From Scylla paramamosain (taxonomy: Eukaryota; Arthropoda; Malacostraca; Decapoda; Portunidae): DNA of 64,000 nt. Below the pieces are notes generated by a model. It saw nothing but the letters and a program-made list of their open reading frames with translations. It was not told the DNA's origin and ran no database searches. Where the stretch lies: positions 13,767,767-13,831,766 of the forward strand of contig NC_087171.1 in NCBI RefSeq assembly GCF_035594125.1. The letters are read 5' to 3'. This document shows, piece by piece, positions 1-53,767 of the stretch. The first letter of the stretch is position 1; each line of letters begins with the position of its first letter. The translations under genes and the position numbers were made by a program.

Positions 1-2275
1 GGACAGAACCCTGAGGAACACCACTGTTAATAGATTTAGGAGAAGAAGAGTGACCGTCTATCACAGCAGCAACAGAACGATCAGAAAGGAAACATGAGAT
101 GAAGTTGCATGAGATGAAGTTGCAGAGAGAAGGATAGAAGTTGTAGGAGGGTAATTTGGAAAACAAAGCTTTGTGCCAGACTTTGTAAAAAGCTTTTGTT
201 ATTTTAAGGCAACAACAAAAGTTTCACCAAAATCTCTAAAAGAGGATGACCAAGACCCAATATCGAAAGCCAGAAGATCACCAGTAGAGCGGCCTTGATA
301 GAACCCATACTTGCGATCAGATAGAAGGTTGTGAAGTGCTAGACGTTTAAGAATCTTCCTATTGAGGATAGATTGAAAAACTTTAGATAGGCAGGAAATT
401 AAAGCAATAGGATGGTAGTTTGAGGGATTAGAACGAACACCCTTTTTAGGAACAGGCTGAATGTAGGCAAACTTCCAGCAAGAAGAAAAGGCAGATGTTG
501 ACTGACAGAGCTGAAAGAGTTTGACTAGGCAAGGTGCAAGCACGGAGGCGCAGTTTCGGAGAACAATAGGAGGGATCCCATCAGGTCCATAAGCCTTCCG
601 AAGGTTTAGGCCAGTGAGGGCATGGAAAACATCAGTGAGGAGAATTTTAATAGGTAACATGAAGTAGTCAGAGGGTGGAGGAGAGGGAGGAACAAGCCCT
701 GAATCGTCCGAGGTAGAGTTTTTAGCAAAGGTTTAAGCGAAGAGTTCAGCTTTTAGAGATAGATGTGATAGCAGTGGTGCCATCTAGTTGAAATAAAGGA
801 AGGAAAGAAGCTAAGTTATTGGAGATGTTTTTGGCTAGATGCCAGAAGTCACGAGGGGAGTTAGATCTTGAAAGATTTTGACACTCTATTAATGAAGGCG
901 TTTTTGGCTAGTTGGAGAACAGACTTGGCATGGTTCCGGGGAGAAATATAAAGCGCATGAGATTCTGGTGATGGAAGGCTCAAGTATCTTTTGTGGGCCA
1001 CCTCTCTATCATGTATAGCACGAGAACAAGGTGTGTTAAACCAAGGTTTGGAAAGTTTAGGTCGAGAAAAAGAGTGAGGAATGTACACCTCCATGCCAGA
1101 CACTATCACCTCTGTTATGCGCTCGGCACACAGAGACGAGTCTCTGACACGAAAGCAGTAGTCATTCCAAGGAAAATTAGCAAAATACCTCCTCAGGTCC
1201 CCCCAACTAGCAGAGGCAAAACGACAGGGGCATCTCCACTTAGGGGATCCTGAGGAGGGATTCAAGCAATAGGACAAGATACAGATATGAAATTGTGATC
1301 GGAGGAGCTCAACGGAGAAGAGAGGGTGACAGCATAAGCAGAAAGATTAGAGGTTAGGAAAAAGGTCAACAATGTTGTGCTTATCTCCAAGACGGTCAAG
1401 AATATGAATAGGGTGTTGCATCAATTGCTCTACGTCATGGAGGATAGCAAAGTTGAAGGCTAGTTCACCAGGATGGTCAGTGAAGGGAGAGGAAAACCAA
1501 AGCTGGTGGTGAATACTGAGGTCTCCAAGAATGGAGATCTCTGCAGGTCAGAATGTGCTCCACTTTGGAAGTTAAGTAGTCAAAGAATTTCTTATAGTCA
1601 GAAGAGTTAGGTGAGAGGTATACAGCACAGATAAAAATTTAGTTTGAGAGTGACTCTGTAGTCATAGCCAGATGGTGGAAAACTCGGAAGATTCAAGAGT
1701 GTGGGCACGAGAGCAGGTTAAATCGGTGCGCAAATAGACACAACATCCAGCTTTGGATTGGAAATGAAGATGGAGAAAGTAGGAGGGAACAGAAAAGGGG
1801 CTACTGTCAGTTGCCTCAGACACCTGTGTTTCAGTAAGGAAAAGAAGATGATGTTTAGTAGATGAGAGGTGGTGTTCTGCTGATTGAAAATTAGATCTAA
1901 GACCGCGAATATTGCAAAAGTTAATGAAGAAGAAGTTGAGGGGGGAATCAAGACACTTAGGGTCGATACCAGGGGAGCAGTTCGACCTGGGGACATTTGT
2001 AGTCCACTCCCCAGATGGGAACTCCGAGGCTGGTGTAGGAGTCGCCATGATAATTTTGAATTTTGAGTAAAGGGTGTGTGTGTGTAATTAGGTGCATGTA
2101 GTTTTGTGTGAAGGAAGAGAGTTGTCTTTAGAGGGCAGGCTGTGACTGCCCCCTTGTGTTGTGAGACACAAAGGGAAACGTTCAGTGAGGTCACAGCCGG
2201 GTTTAATGATAAGTCCACAGCACCCCCTGATCCAGTGTTTCAGACCTCACTGGGAATAATTATCGTTTTAGCAGG
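1..2275 (-). mobile_element. Jockey-like LINE, copy A, degenerate, cut by window edge
   Basis: This is a non-LTR retrotransposon read on the minus strand. The 5' leader lies near 2275-2050. Apurinic-type endonuclease homology follows at about 2048-1420 (motifs NIRGLRSNFQS and LTETQVSEATDSS). A reverse transcriptase linker and fingers run from 1277 down to 199 ([32 protein letters not shown]). The first bases of the window fall in the GVPQGS region of the RT palm, so the 3' part lies off the window. Several frameshifts and stops break the reading frame, so this copy is dead. Copies B and C match it closely along their length, which defines the family. The family is placed in the Jockey/CR1 group from [10 protein letters not shown] and YADDTTLH in copy C; the exact clade is not determined. 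Confidence 0.9.
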
Positions 2276-2319
2276 TGCCTACTACCTCCCATTTTCAGAA
2301 AGCTCTATTTCAAGTAACG

Positions 2320-2490
2320 CGGGCTTTTAAGGATGTTTTTTTGGTGGTTTCAGTGACAGATTAATATGATTAACAACATTATGAACATAAGAAAGTTTCT
2401 TCAGAACCCGGCTAATCATCTCTATGGCCTTGGAAAATCATCGTGGTGGGAGAGCAGAGCTTTTCTGAATACGGGGCCAAGACCAATGAA
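2320..2490. repeat. Dispersed repeat family D, copy 1
   Basis: A block sharing ordered words with three other places in the window (4165-4260, 5505-5700, 34365-34570): a 'ttaaggrtgttttt' start, then 'agaacccggytaatcatctct', then 'gaaaatcrtcgtggtgggagagca' and 'ttctgaata'. It has no coding potential and I see no clear terminal repeats. The class is unknown; a SINE or MITE is possible. Confidence 0.6.
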
Positions 2491-2569
2491 TTTTTCCTCT
2501 TGATCCTGCATCGTGCGCACTGAGAATGCTTGTGGTAGTAAAAAAAGGAGAGGTCTCTACTTTTTCAGT

Positions 2570-2571
<2 letters not shown>

Positions 2572-2650
<79 letters not shown>
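2572..2650. repeat. (CT)n microsatellite
   Basis: Uninterrupted CT dinucleotide array of about 79 bp in the XDH intron downstream of exon 19. Confidence 0.98.
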
Positions 2651-2652
<2 letters not shown>

Positions 2653-3020
2653 TACAATGTACTTTTCAAGTCGTAATGTGTAATTACCCAAAGTAGTGAC
2701 GTCACAGTCAAGTAAATATCACATCTATAACTCGAACGGGAATTAATAGGTAAACTGGAATGACATCACTTCTTCCAGAACATAAGACAAATGCATAGCT
2801 TGTGAAATTTTTCCTATTAATGAAATTCTGCTTAATTTTTTAAACATAAATATAGAAATATACCATGTGAACTGAATAAATCAATCCCAGATGTTTTGTA
2901 CAATGATTTGGCCCTCATTTGAAAACTCCACTATCTCGTTGACTGTCGTGGTGGTGGTGGTGGTGTTAGTTAGTGATGGTGGTAATATGACATGATAGGT
3001 GCAATAGCAGGAACACTCAC
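2651..3020. other. XDH intron sequence, nothing recognised
   Basis: AT-rich intron with a short GGT run at 2950-2970. It lies just downstream of the donor site of exon 19. No gene or structured element was seen. Confidence 0.6.
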
Positions 3021-39835
<36,815 letters not shown>

Positions 39836-39844
<9 letters not shown>

Positions 39845-40315
39845 AGCTGCTGCAAATCTTTTGTTCTGTTGTGGTCACCGTGGTATGTCGCGTGTGCGTT
39901 TGCCTCGCTACTCAACGCTACTGAACTATACACCACTGCACACACTACGATTCAGACACTCACTGGCAAGATTAGGGCCGGGGAGCTCCAAAGGTCATTT
40001 GAAACTTTGGCGGTTGCCATGTATAATATTTATTGCCGCCTCCACCAACTACTCCATGATGTGGCAAAAGAAGCTAATATTTGTTCAGTCGTAAAAAATA
40101 AATCTTTATCTTTGAAGTGCCGCAGTAATCGTGTCTATAGTGTCACCACGCGGGCCACGCTCCACAAAGAGTACTTCCAGCATGCTGTGTTTGAAGGGAG
40201 CTTTGTATGAAACTTATACAACGTTCATTGGCAGCAGGTATGAAACTCAGTCTCAAGCTGCCTTTCTTTTAAGGAGGATCTACCTGTATAGGCATGTGGC
40301 TGAGATTCAGTAATG
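39836..40315 (+). other. Unidentified open frame, possibly a decayed gene
   Basis: The frame 39836-40210 encodes 124 residues (LHQLLHDVAKEANICSVVKN, SNRVYSVTTRATLHKEYFQH). It looks less repetitive than random intergenic frames. A further open stretch follows at 40336-40518 in another frame (AEWRLGRVVSVLISSGFKRS). It overlaps XDH exon 1 on the other strand. I do not recognise a family. It may be a transposon remnant or chance. Confidence 0.3.
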
Positions 40316-40518
40316 ACCTCGGCTCAACTGCTTCAAGCTATATGTAGGCTGTAGTTCTTGCAGAGCACAGTGGCGAGCATCACACAGTGACAATCTACCG
40401 CTTGTGACAGCTGAGTGGCGACTTGGCCGTGTTGTTTCTGTTTTGATCAGCAGTGGCTTCAAGCGTTCCTTTTACCCCGAACGAATCCAGGTTAGATTCA
40501 GATCCAGATCAATGATCT

Positions 40519-41319
40519 AGAGCTGATCAGTTCTATAAGTAGAAGACGCCTTTATATATTATCTCTGTCTTTGTAAACAAGCTGTGAAAACTGGCATTAG
40601 CGCGGTTTGGAAGGGACAAGGCTACGGCATTTTCCTTCTGCACACACACGCACACACACACACAACAACAACAACAACAACAACAGCAACAATAACAACA
40701 ACAACGATAGGCCATCCGTACTGCATCTACGTACCCATGCCCTAGCTATAACGACTCCTGTGTCTACAGTTTCCTTGGAGCTCGATAGATTTTATTTTAT
40801 TTTATTTATATATCTATTTATCTATTCATTTTTACCTTCGTAAGACGCGAAGAGATTCCATCAATGTTGTAACCATTATAGTAGAGTGAGTTTTCTCTTT
40901 AGTGATGATGAGAGATAACTACTCTGCCAAAAGCAGTCATCGCTACTTTTTTTTTTTTTTTTTCATCATCTCGGCTAATGATTATTTTGTGTTCTAAATA
41001 TATCTGTGAACGCTTTCCTATTAATCACCTTTTCAGTTTCAGGATGTGATTAAGAACTGCTAGACGTCACCTTAATTTTTTTTTATTATTATTATTATTT
41101 ACATTAGTGAGTTTTCTGGCTTTTTTCATGTACTTGTTAGATAATTTGTTGTTATTCATTTCTAGGTTCACTCATCAGAACAGTTGACAGTCTTGTCTAA
41201 CAATTTTCTTTGGTGTTCCTTTCACGCTGTCCTCAAATAGTTTTATGTGAGCACTAGCAATGTTTGGCTTGCAATGCTTTCACGTGGGGTTTCCTTTCCT
41301 GTCTCCCTTTCCATGGACT
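40519..41319. other. Intergenic, nothing recognised
   Basis: Contains a short (CA)n(CAA)n stretch at 40640-40706, TTTTA and poly(T) runs. No gene was seen. Confidence 0.6.
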
Positions 41320-41725
41320 ACTGGAGTAGGGAAGACTCAACGCACTGCAGCTGTACTCACAACAAAGGAGGCAGGAAAGATATATGGCCATCTACACATG
41401 GAAATACTAGAAAAATGGTCCCCAATCCAGCATCGAGATTCATAGAAGGCCATTATCATGACAGGAAAGGAAGACAATGCAAGAGGATGTCACTGCACAC
41501 AGCCAGGCATCCTATCCTGCAAAGGCAAAACACAAGTAGCTAAAAGCTTCACTGTCAAAGGTACCAAAATCTTCAAATGTCTTCCAAAAGTTTTGAGGAA
41601 TCTGACAGATTGTTCTGTTGCAAAATTCAAGAGACTGAATCTGTTCATAAGTAGTCTGTCAGATGAACCATCGGTAAGGCTACATTCACCTCAACAGGGC
41701 AGGCTCAAATTCCATACCTGAACAG
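41320..41725 (+). mobile_element. LINE 3' fragment, degenerate
   Basis: Frames on the plus strand encode HMEILEKWSPIQ, RFIEGHYHDRKGRQCKR and FTVKGTKIFKCLPKVLRNLT then CSVAKFKRLN...SDEPSV. This order (YI..WKILE, DR.GR, F.V.G..LFN.LPK.IRN, C.VE.FK..LD.FL, DEP) is that of the C-terminal end of decapod-type non-LTR ORF2 proteins. Frameshifts make it a fossil. Confidence 0.75.
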
Positions 41726-41962
41726 CTGAACCTAATGAAGTGGGAACACTGGACCAGAAAGCAGTAGTGGATCACCACGGCTGTGAGACATGAACCTCTC
41801 AACATCATCAAGCAATCATCAAGTAATTATTGCCATAAGTGCTGTGGTTTTTATGAGCAACATAGTGGATTAGTTGATTTTGCATATTTTTCATTACTTG
41901 ATTTAAGGCATGTATGCAGTCACTTGTCGAACAGTACACACACGTACGTAAGTACGTACAAA

Positions 41963-41963
<1 letters not shown>

Positions 41964-42009
<46 letters not shown>
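41964..42009. repeat. (GT)n microsatellite
   Basis: GT array of about 45 bp. Confidence 0.96.
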
Positions 42010-42699
42010 TTCTTGCTGTAAATCAGGGTTATCGTACGGAAGAAAGGACGTGCATCGTAACACTGGCATCCCGTCAACAAAACACAGGTCAAACTCTAGA
42101 GATAAATAGAAAGTCATTTAAATAATAAAAATATTATTGATTTTTTGATGACTCACCTCAAAATTTTATTGAGATTCACAATGCAATGTAATCTAAGTAA
42201 AAATATCATAAAAGGTGACTTTGCAATGGTACTTGAATGGGTATCAGCGAGCGAGTTCTGCCAACATTGGAACGTACCACAACACAAGGCGAACAATGCT
42301 GTCCTCGCGCTACATGCTCGCCCTTTCTTATCAGGACGGAAGGTAGTGAGTGATGGGATAGAGGAGGCAGCATTGCATGTTTGGGTGTGTGTGGCAGGTG
42401 GCTTGAACCTTTGAGTGGGGTGGCAGTGTGGTGGTGGCGTGGTGTGGCGCGGCTCGGGAGGAGGGGGAGCTGCCCGCCACGGTTGTCTGGGAGGCTGTGG
42501 CTGCCCTGTGTGGGGCTGTGCTGGTCTGGCCGCCTCTTGCATGCCCTGCACATACATCTGCCGTTAACTGGTTCATTGGTGCTCTATATTTTCAGGTTCT
42601 GCAATTTAATGAGACATCCTTTCCACCTAGAGAAAGTGTGATAACGGGTTCCTTTCCTTGCCTCCTTTCCTATTCACTCACTGGTTACTGCAGTTGTGA

Positions 42700-42700
<1 letters not shown>
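42010..42700. other. Intergenic, GC-rich 42390-42550
   Basis: The block 42390-42550 is clearly richer in G+C than its surroundings (GGTGG- and CTGCC-rich). It lies 1.2 kb before the STYX start codon, so it could hold the STYX promoter or untranslated first exon. No donor site was firmly identified. Confidence 0.35.
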
Positions 42701-48182
<5,482 letters not shown>

Positions 48183-48666
48183 TGACAGGGAAAGTTTACA
48201 TGGTTGAGGACATTGTGAACAGTCTGGTCTTGTGATAACTGGATAATTGTTGAAATGGACTGTTATATTAATGGTCTACATAAAGAGTTAGTTTTGTAAG
48301 ATTTTTATTTTTTTATATTTCAATGAATGGATGTATTTCAATACTGTAGTATTTATATTAATTGCTGATTGAATGCTGCAACTTTTTTACTTCTGCACTG
48401 TAGATAATTAGTGGACTTAAGTGATTGATAAATATTTTTATGCTTTTTTATAGATTTTCATTTATACAGAAAGTCTTGAATGAATGAGAAAACTTTACAG
48501 TGCCAATTGGTCTTCCTGGTGTGTATGAGTTGCAGTGCTCCCACCATTGAACAGAAATGTGCTGTTTGAGATTCATGTAATGATATACCCTGCCTTTTTT
48601 TTTTTTTTTTTTTTTCCTGAATGTTGGAATTACTCAACAGATTATATCCTTGCCCCCTTCCCCCTT

Positions 48667-48877
<211 letters not shown>

Positions 48878-48892
48878 AGGACACCCAATAAA

Positions 48893-50819
48893 CACTGATA
48901 TTGAGTTCAAATATGAAGTTGCTCACCATTTCAGTGATGAGTTTATAACTAAGAAAACTACCAGTTATTTTACTTCAAAAGTTATTATTGCCATAAAAAT
49001 CATTTTATCTAATGAATTTTTATATAACCTTGATGAAAAGTTATAGAAATGTATGCAATATGACGACTAAAACTAAGAAAGTAGTTCAGTAATTTCTTTT
49101 GCTGGTAACTTGGTGAAGTAGTGAGTTTTAGATTTATTTTTATTCTATTTATTTATTTATTTAGCAGGTTATTGGCCATTTTGCATTGAATGTTGGTTTT
49201 ATCCACTCATTGGGCCTTACTGCTATGAAAATGTCAGACAAACAAGCAGACAAATCTAGCTTTAAGTAATATATACCTGACCAGCCTCCTCGTGAAGCAT
49301 GGAACAGGAGAGCCAATAAAAGGCACCTACTGTCAAATCAGCAAACATTCCCCAAGAGTAAATTAGTCACATCCTAGCTTCTATGTCTACTGGTAGAGGA
49401 GGGCTGGTTCACACTAACCATACCATGCAAGGATCAAGAGTTCATCATTACATAGATCTCTATACATCAGGCTTGACAACAAAATTGGCTTCCTTTTTGA
49501 TGAACTTCACATACAGGCCCAGAGGCTGTCAAGGCTGGGTCACATTTATACATTTAGAACTATTTACTGTTCTTGCCCATCACACACTACCACTTTTTCA
49601 TGCAACACAGACTTGTCTATCCATCTAATAATATCCTTATGCTATCCATCCATTTCACTCATAGTTTTCCTCAACCCTTCTCTAACATCACAGTTGTCTT
49701 TGTCATCTATTGCTCCTTCTCCTAATACATCTTAATATTACCTGTTCTGTTTTACCAGCTGTTCTTTGCATGTAATTTTTTATTAGACTTTAAGAAACCT
49801 CATCTCAGTCACATCCAATCTTGTCATCTCTCCTAAGGAAAATGTGTAGAATAACACACACACAAAGGAGAGCAGGACTCCTAGTTGTCTTCTTCACTGC
49901 AAAGTCTCCTTTCCTCAACATACATGTCACCTTTTCTCTGTTAGGTTAACAACACTAGCAACATGAAAGGCAACTTAACCCATTTCTCTTTGTCTGGCAC
50001 AAAGTTCAAATCCAGGGGGTTTTGGATGTAAGCCAAGTACCACTAACATCAATTTATACTATGTTGTATCACAATTGATACTAACATGCATTTAAAACAT
50101 TCATAAATAATAGACTCAACATAAATGTGCATAATGCTTTTCAATAAGAAGTGCTTTAGTGTGAATGAATGTTGTTTTGTTTAAACAGGACTGTGTTAAG
50201 GATGTATGATATCCTCTTGGTTGTTTAAAATATATGTGCATGGTGTTACAAGGGAGTTGAATGGAACAATTTCAGGTAAAGATTAGTCTGGTGAATGCAA
50301 ATCACTGAGGGTGGAATATGAATTGGATGTTGTTGTAGATGACACGGCACTAACAGCTGATCCAGGGAAAATAAAAAAGCTGAACACCTAGTGAAGGAAT
50401 GTGGAAGAATGTGAAAAGAAATTGATAGTGAGAGACTGAGTAAAGCAACAAAGTGAAGAAGAGAGTAGGTGGTAGGAGGATGAATGTACTTTTTTTCTGA
50501 ATGCCAAGTTGCTTGAAGAAAGAGACTTTGTCTTATTGAGAGGCCCTTGTTGCTGTTGATGGAAAAATATAGAGGTCAAGTTTAGGATGAATACAGACAT
50601 GGGGCTTGCCAAAAACATTAGAACATGTTAAGATTTAATGGTGATCAAGGTGTACTTGAATAACAAAATGAACCAATGAAATTCAGCATTAGTTTGCATT
50701 CAACATAGTTTATTTCCACTAAACTCCTTATAGATGTAAATAACCATTATTGGTTAAAGAAGAATAAGGGTGTCAGTGAAGAAGTTATATATCATGCTTG
50801 TTACCAGTTTGTTTCAACA
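48893..50819. other. Intergenic STYX to GTF2H5, nothing recognised
   Basis: About 1.9 kb of AT-rich sequence. Short open frames only, none with family resemblance. Confidence 0.6.
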
Positions 50820-51138
50820 GATTTCAAAAGGTTGCTATAGGCTGAACCCTCCTCATTATATTATAGGTCATTCCACCCCATCTGTCTATTGAAAGACTAA
50901 AGCTGTTTGATATTTTGTCAGTGAATAGACACCCATATAACAAGGATGCCCTCAACAGAATCCTTAGGGTCAGTAATCGGGGCAGAACAAGAAGTAACAG
51001 GTTCAAGCTTGATAAAGTTAGATTTTGAAGACAGGATGGAATTGGTTCTCAAATAGAGTGGTGGATGTCTGGAATAGACTACAGTAGTCAGGCTGTTGGT
51101 GTCGAGTCAATAGGGAGATTTGAAAGACTAGACAAGTG

Positions 51139-51143
<5 letters not shown>
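50820..51143 (+). mobile_element. LINE 3' fragment, degenerate
   Basis: Plus-strand frames encode NRGRTRSNRFKLDKVRF, then after a stop GIGSQIEWWMSGID and VESIGRFERLDKCM. The order (RG...KL.K.RF, R...FS.RVVD.WN.L, ...S...FK.RLDK) is that of a non-LTR retrotransposon ORF2 C-terminus. Followed by a GA array. Old and broken. Confidence 0.65.

Positions 51144-51197
<54 letters not shown>
51144..51197. repeat. (GA)n microsatellite
   Basis: GA array of about 54 bp; then AAATA repeats at 51256-51348. Confidence 0.96.
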
Positions 51198-51201
<4 letters not shown>

Positions 51202-51348
51202 GGTGACACGGGAATGCAGGTGTTAGGGAGCGGTATCCCAGCCCTCCGCCCACAAAAATACATAAATAAATAAAATAAAAATAAATAAATAGATAAATAA
51301 ATAAATAAAATAAAAATAAAATAAATAAATAAATAAATAAATAAATAA

Positions 51349-52126
51349 GGGTGCTTGAAAACGGATGAATCGGGGGCACCGTGGGAAATACCTTCCATTA
51401 CAGGGAAAGCCCATCATGGACACTCATACCAGGTCATCACAAACTTAGACACATACTTGAAGACCCCCCACAGATTATCTTGGGCCCTAACTATCATTAA
51501 TATCCCAATATCTAAGAAGTATTTTGTAACTGTCAACGATCCAGTTCCTAGCAATGCTCCTCTCCTGAGAAAGTTTTTTTTTTCCTCACAAAGATGAATT
51601 TATCAGGATTTCTATGATGCTATAAAAAGGAAGGGCCATGAAAGTGGTGGCACGCAGTGAAGATCTCAGTTGTGGCTCGTATATCAGTGTTGGGTAGGTT
51701 TCAAAGCCTGCAAATAAAGGAAAGTTAATATTCGTGCATTAGAAGTATATAAATAGAAGTATATAAATCAGCGGAAGACTATGGCTGACTATAGGGTTAA
51801 GTGAAAGTAATGCTCATTGATTAGTACTTGGGTTTTGCATCACATTGAGGGTAGGCAGGGAAAAACGGGCATGCATAAGTAAACAAAAAAAAAAAAAAAG
51901 AAAGAAAAGCACAGGAGTAGTTGCAAAATTAAAAAGTGATAAAAGAACATAGGTATTCTGTAGAAAGAAGAAGAAGAAGAAGAAGAAGAGAGAGGAAACG
52001 GAGCAAAAGGAGGAAAAGGAGGAAAAGCGTCGTCCACAGTACCAGGACAAGGCAGAGGCGCAGCATCAGTGGTGTGATTGTAGTGTTGAATTTGATGTAA
52101 GCAGCTAGCAAGACCGTATTTCAAAC
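51349..52126. other. Upstream region of GTF2H5
   Basis: No gene recognised. A GAA-rich stretch at 51963-51990 and GGA-rich sequence at 52000-52030 lie 100-160 bp before the GTF2H5 ATG and could belong to its promoter or 5' UTR. Confidence 0.4.
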
Positions 52127-53739
52127 ATGGTGAATGTTATGAAAGGAATCCTGATCAAATGGTAAGTCCACCACATAGGTAACAACGCATCTTGGAAGTT
52201 TCAAGGTAGTTGTTTATGTTGGTTTGGCAGTGGTTTGCCCAGTTTGGTCTCTGCAGACAACCGTCATGTTTATATTTTCTAACACTGCTAGTGCTGGGAA
52301 CTGGGGACCTTGCGTGATAGGGTGACATTATGAAATGTGAGGAATATGGAACGAAATAACTTTAGCTTACTTATTTCCTGACGCTGATTGGTGTTCCTTA
52401 GGCAAAAAAGGGAAGGCACTCATGGATAATTGGGGTCCCGGACTGGCTGGGCCCAAGGCCTGCCAGTATAAGTTGCCAGTCATTTCTGTTGCTAGTTAGG
52501 ATACTGCCGCGCATCATACCATGTCATCGGTGGTCTCGTAATGGCTGTTTTCATGTTACAGTAACATTCAAATCCCCTTTCATTGAGGATTTGTAAATAC
52601 TTATGCTTGTAATAAAATGTTAGTAGACTTCTTTATTCACTCGAAAGGATATAATGTATAATGTGATCCATCTACTTTTAGTGATCCTGTGATGAAGCAG
52701 TTTCTCCTGCACCTGGATGAGACCATGAAACTTGGCTCAAAGTTTGTGTTGGTGGATCTCGACGAATGTCACCTCTTTGTTCAACCAGAAGTGTATAACA
52801 GTCTAAAGGTAAATTCAACAGCCATATATATTGCTATAATTTTTCTCATAAAAGACAAAAGGGCATTTTTCAAAGAGAATAATTAATTTTATATTTTACT
52901 GTGCACAGGATCACAATTGAAATATGGAAAGCCCCTGTTCTCAAAGGAATCGCTCTTGTATCATCCAAACTGTGACGACTGTTCTTGTTGACCACCATGT
53001 ACCAGTCAAGTTTATCCACATCTCCATTAACTGTTGAACTGTTTTATGTTGCATGTGATCTCGACTTGTAGCAGTATACAGAATAGAGGTGGCTTTCTAC
53101 ATATGAATGTTTGGATTATAAACCTTCAAAGACATGGACTAAGTGGTTCATGGCTTTTTGTAGCTTCCAGTATTTTCTTATGTTCCTGTGCTGCATCATA
53201 AATATGTATGTAAAGATCATTCAACATTTCAAATGACTGGTGGCAGCAGCAGCATGGCACAGGAAGCAGATGCTGCACTGTTGCCTCTTAAACAGTAGCA
53301 CTCTCTTGGTAGCTCCTTTGAAATGTGCTCTGTACACTTTACAGGCTTTTCTCTTTCTCTCTCTCTCTCTCTGTATGTGTGTGTGTGTGTGTGTGTGTGT
53401 GATTATTTTAACACATTTTTATCCTAGTAAGCATTCAACATGGTTGTTAGTGCAAAAGTGGTGATGCCAATAACTTAACACTCTGGCTGTGGCTGTTGTT
53501 GATATGCCACCATCGTTCATTTTACCCATTATAGAGTATGTAGATTTAATATTTATTTATTTATATGAAACTTATAAACATGATCAGTATTATTATTATT
53601 ATTATTTATTAAAAAAATTTTTTTTCATATGCAGCCTTTATGCATGTGTCGTGAACTCAAGAAACTTGTTATGTTTCAGAATCTGATTGATGAGCAATAC
53701 GAAAAGGTGTATTACAATCAGAAAAGCAGCTTAGAGTAA
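52127..53739 (+). CDS. GTF2H5: TFIIH subunit 5 (TTDA/p8), three exons
   Basis: The smallest TFIIH core subunit. It stabilises the complex and stimulates XPB with p52 in nucleotide-excision repair and transcription initiation. Exons 52127-52161, 52682-52808 and 53680-53739 are in phase and give 73 residues (human is 71). The N-terminus MVNVMKGILIKCDPVMKQFL is almost the human one. KFVLVDLDECHLFVQPEVYN follows (human KFIIQDIDDTHVFVIAEL), then NLIDEQYEKVYYNQ. The ATG has a good context (CAAACATGG). The last exon continues past the TAA into the ZNHIT1 start codon 9 nt later, so both probably lie on one mRNA. Confidence 0.96.
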
Positions 53740-53767
53740 CTTGTCACCATGGCATCACGAGAGTCAG
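53680..53767 (+). other. Shared exon: GTF2H5 stop and ZNHIT1 start
   Basis: One exon, CAG acceptor before 53680 and GTGAGA donor after 53767, holds the last 19 codons plus stop of GTF2H5 and the first 19 nt of ZNHIT1. The TAA (53737-53739) and the ATG (53749) are in the same frame. The spacer is CTTGTCACC, which gives the second ATG a strong context (CACCATGG). Confidence 0.85.
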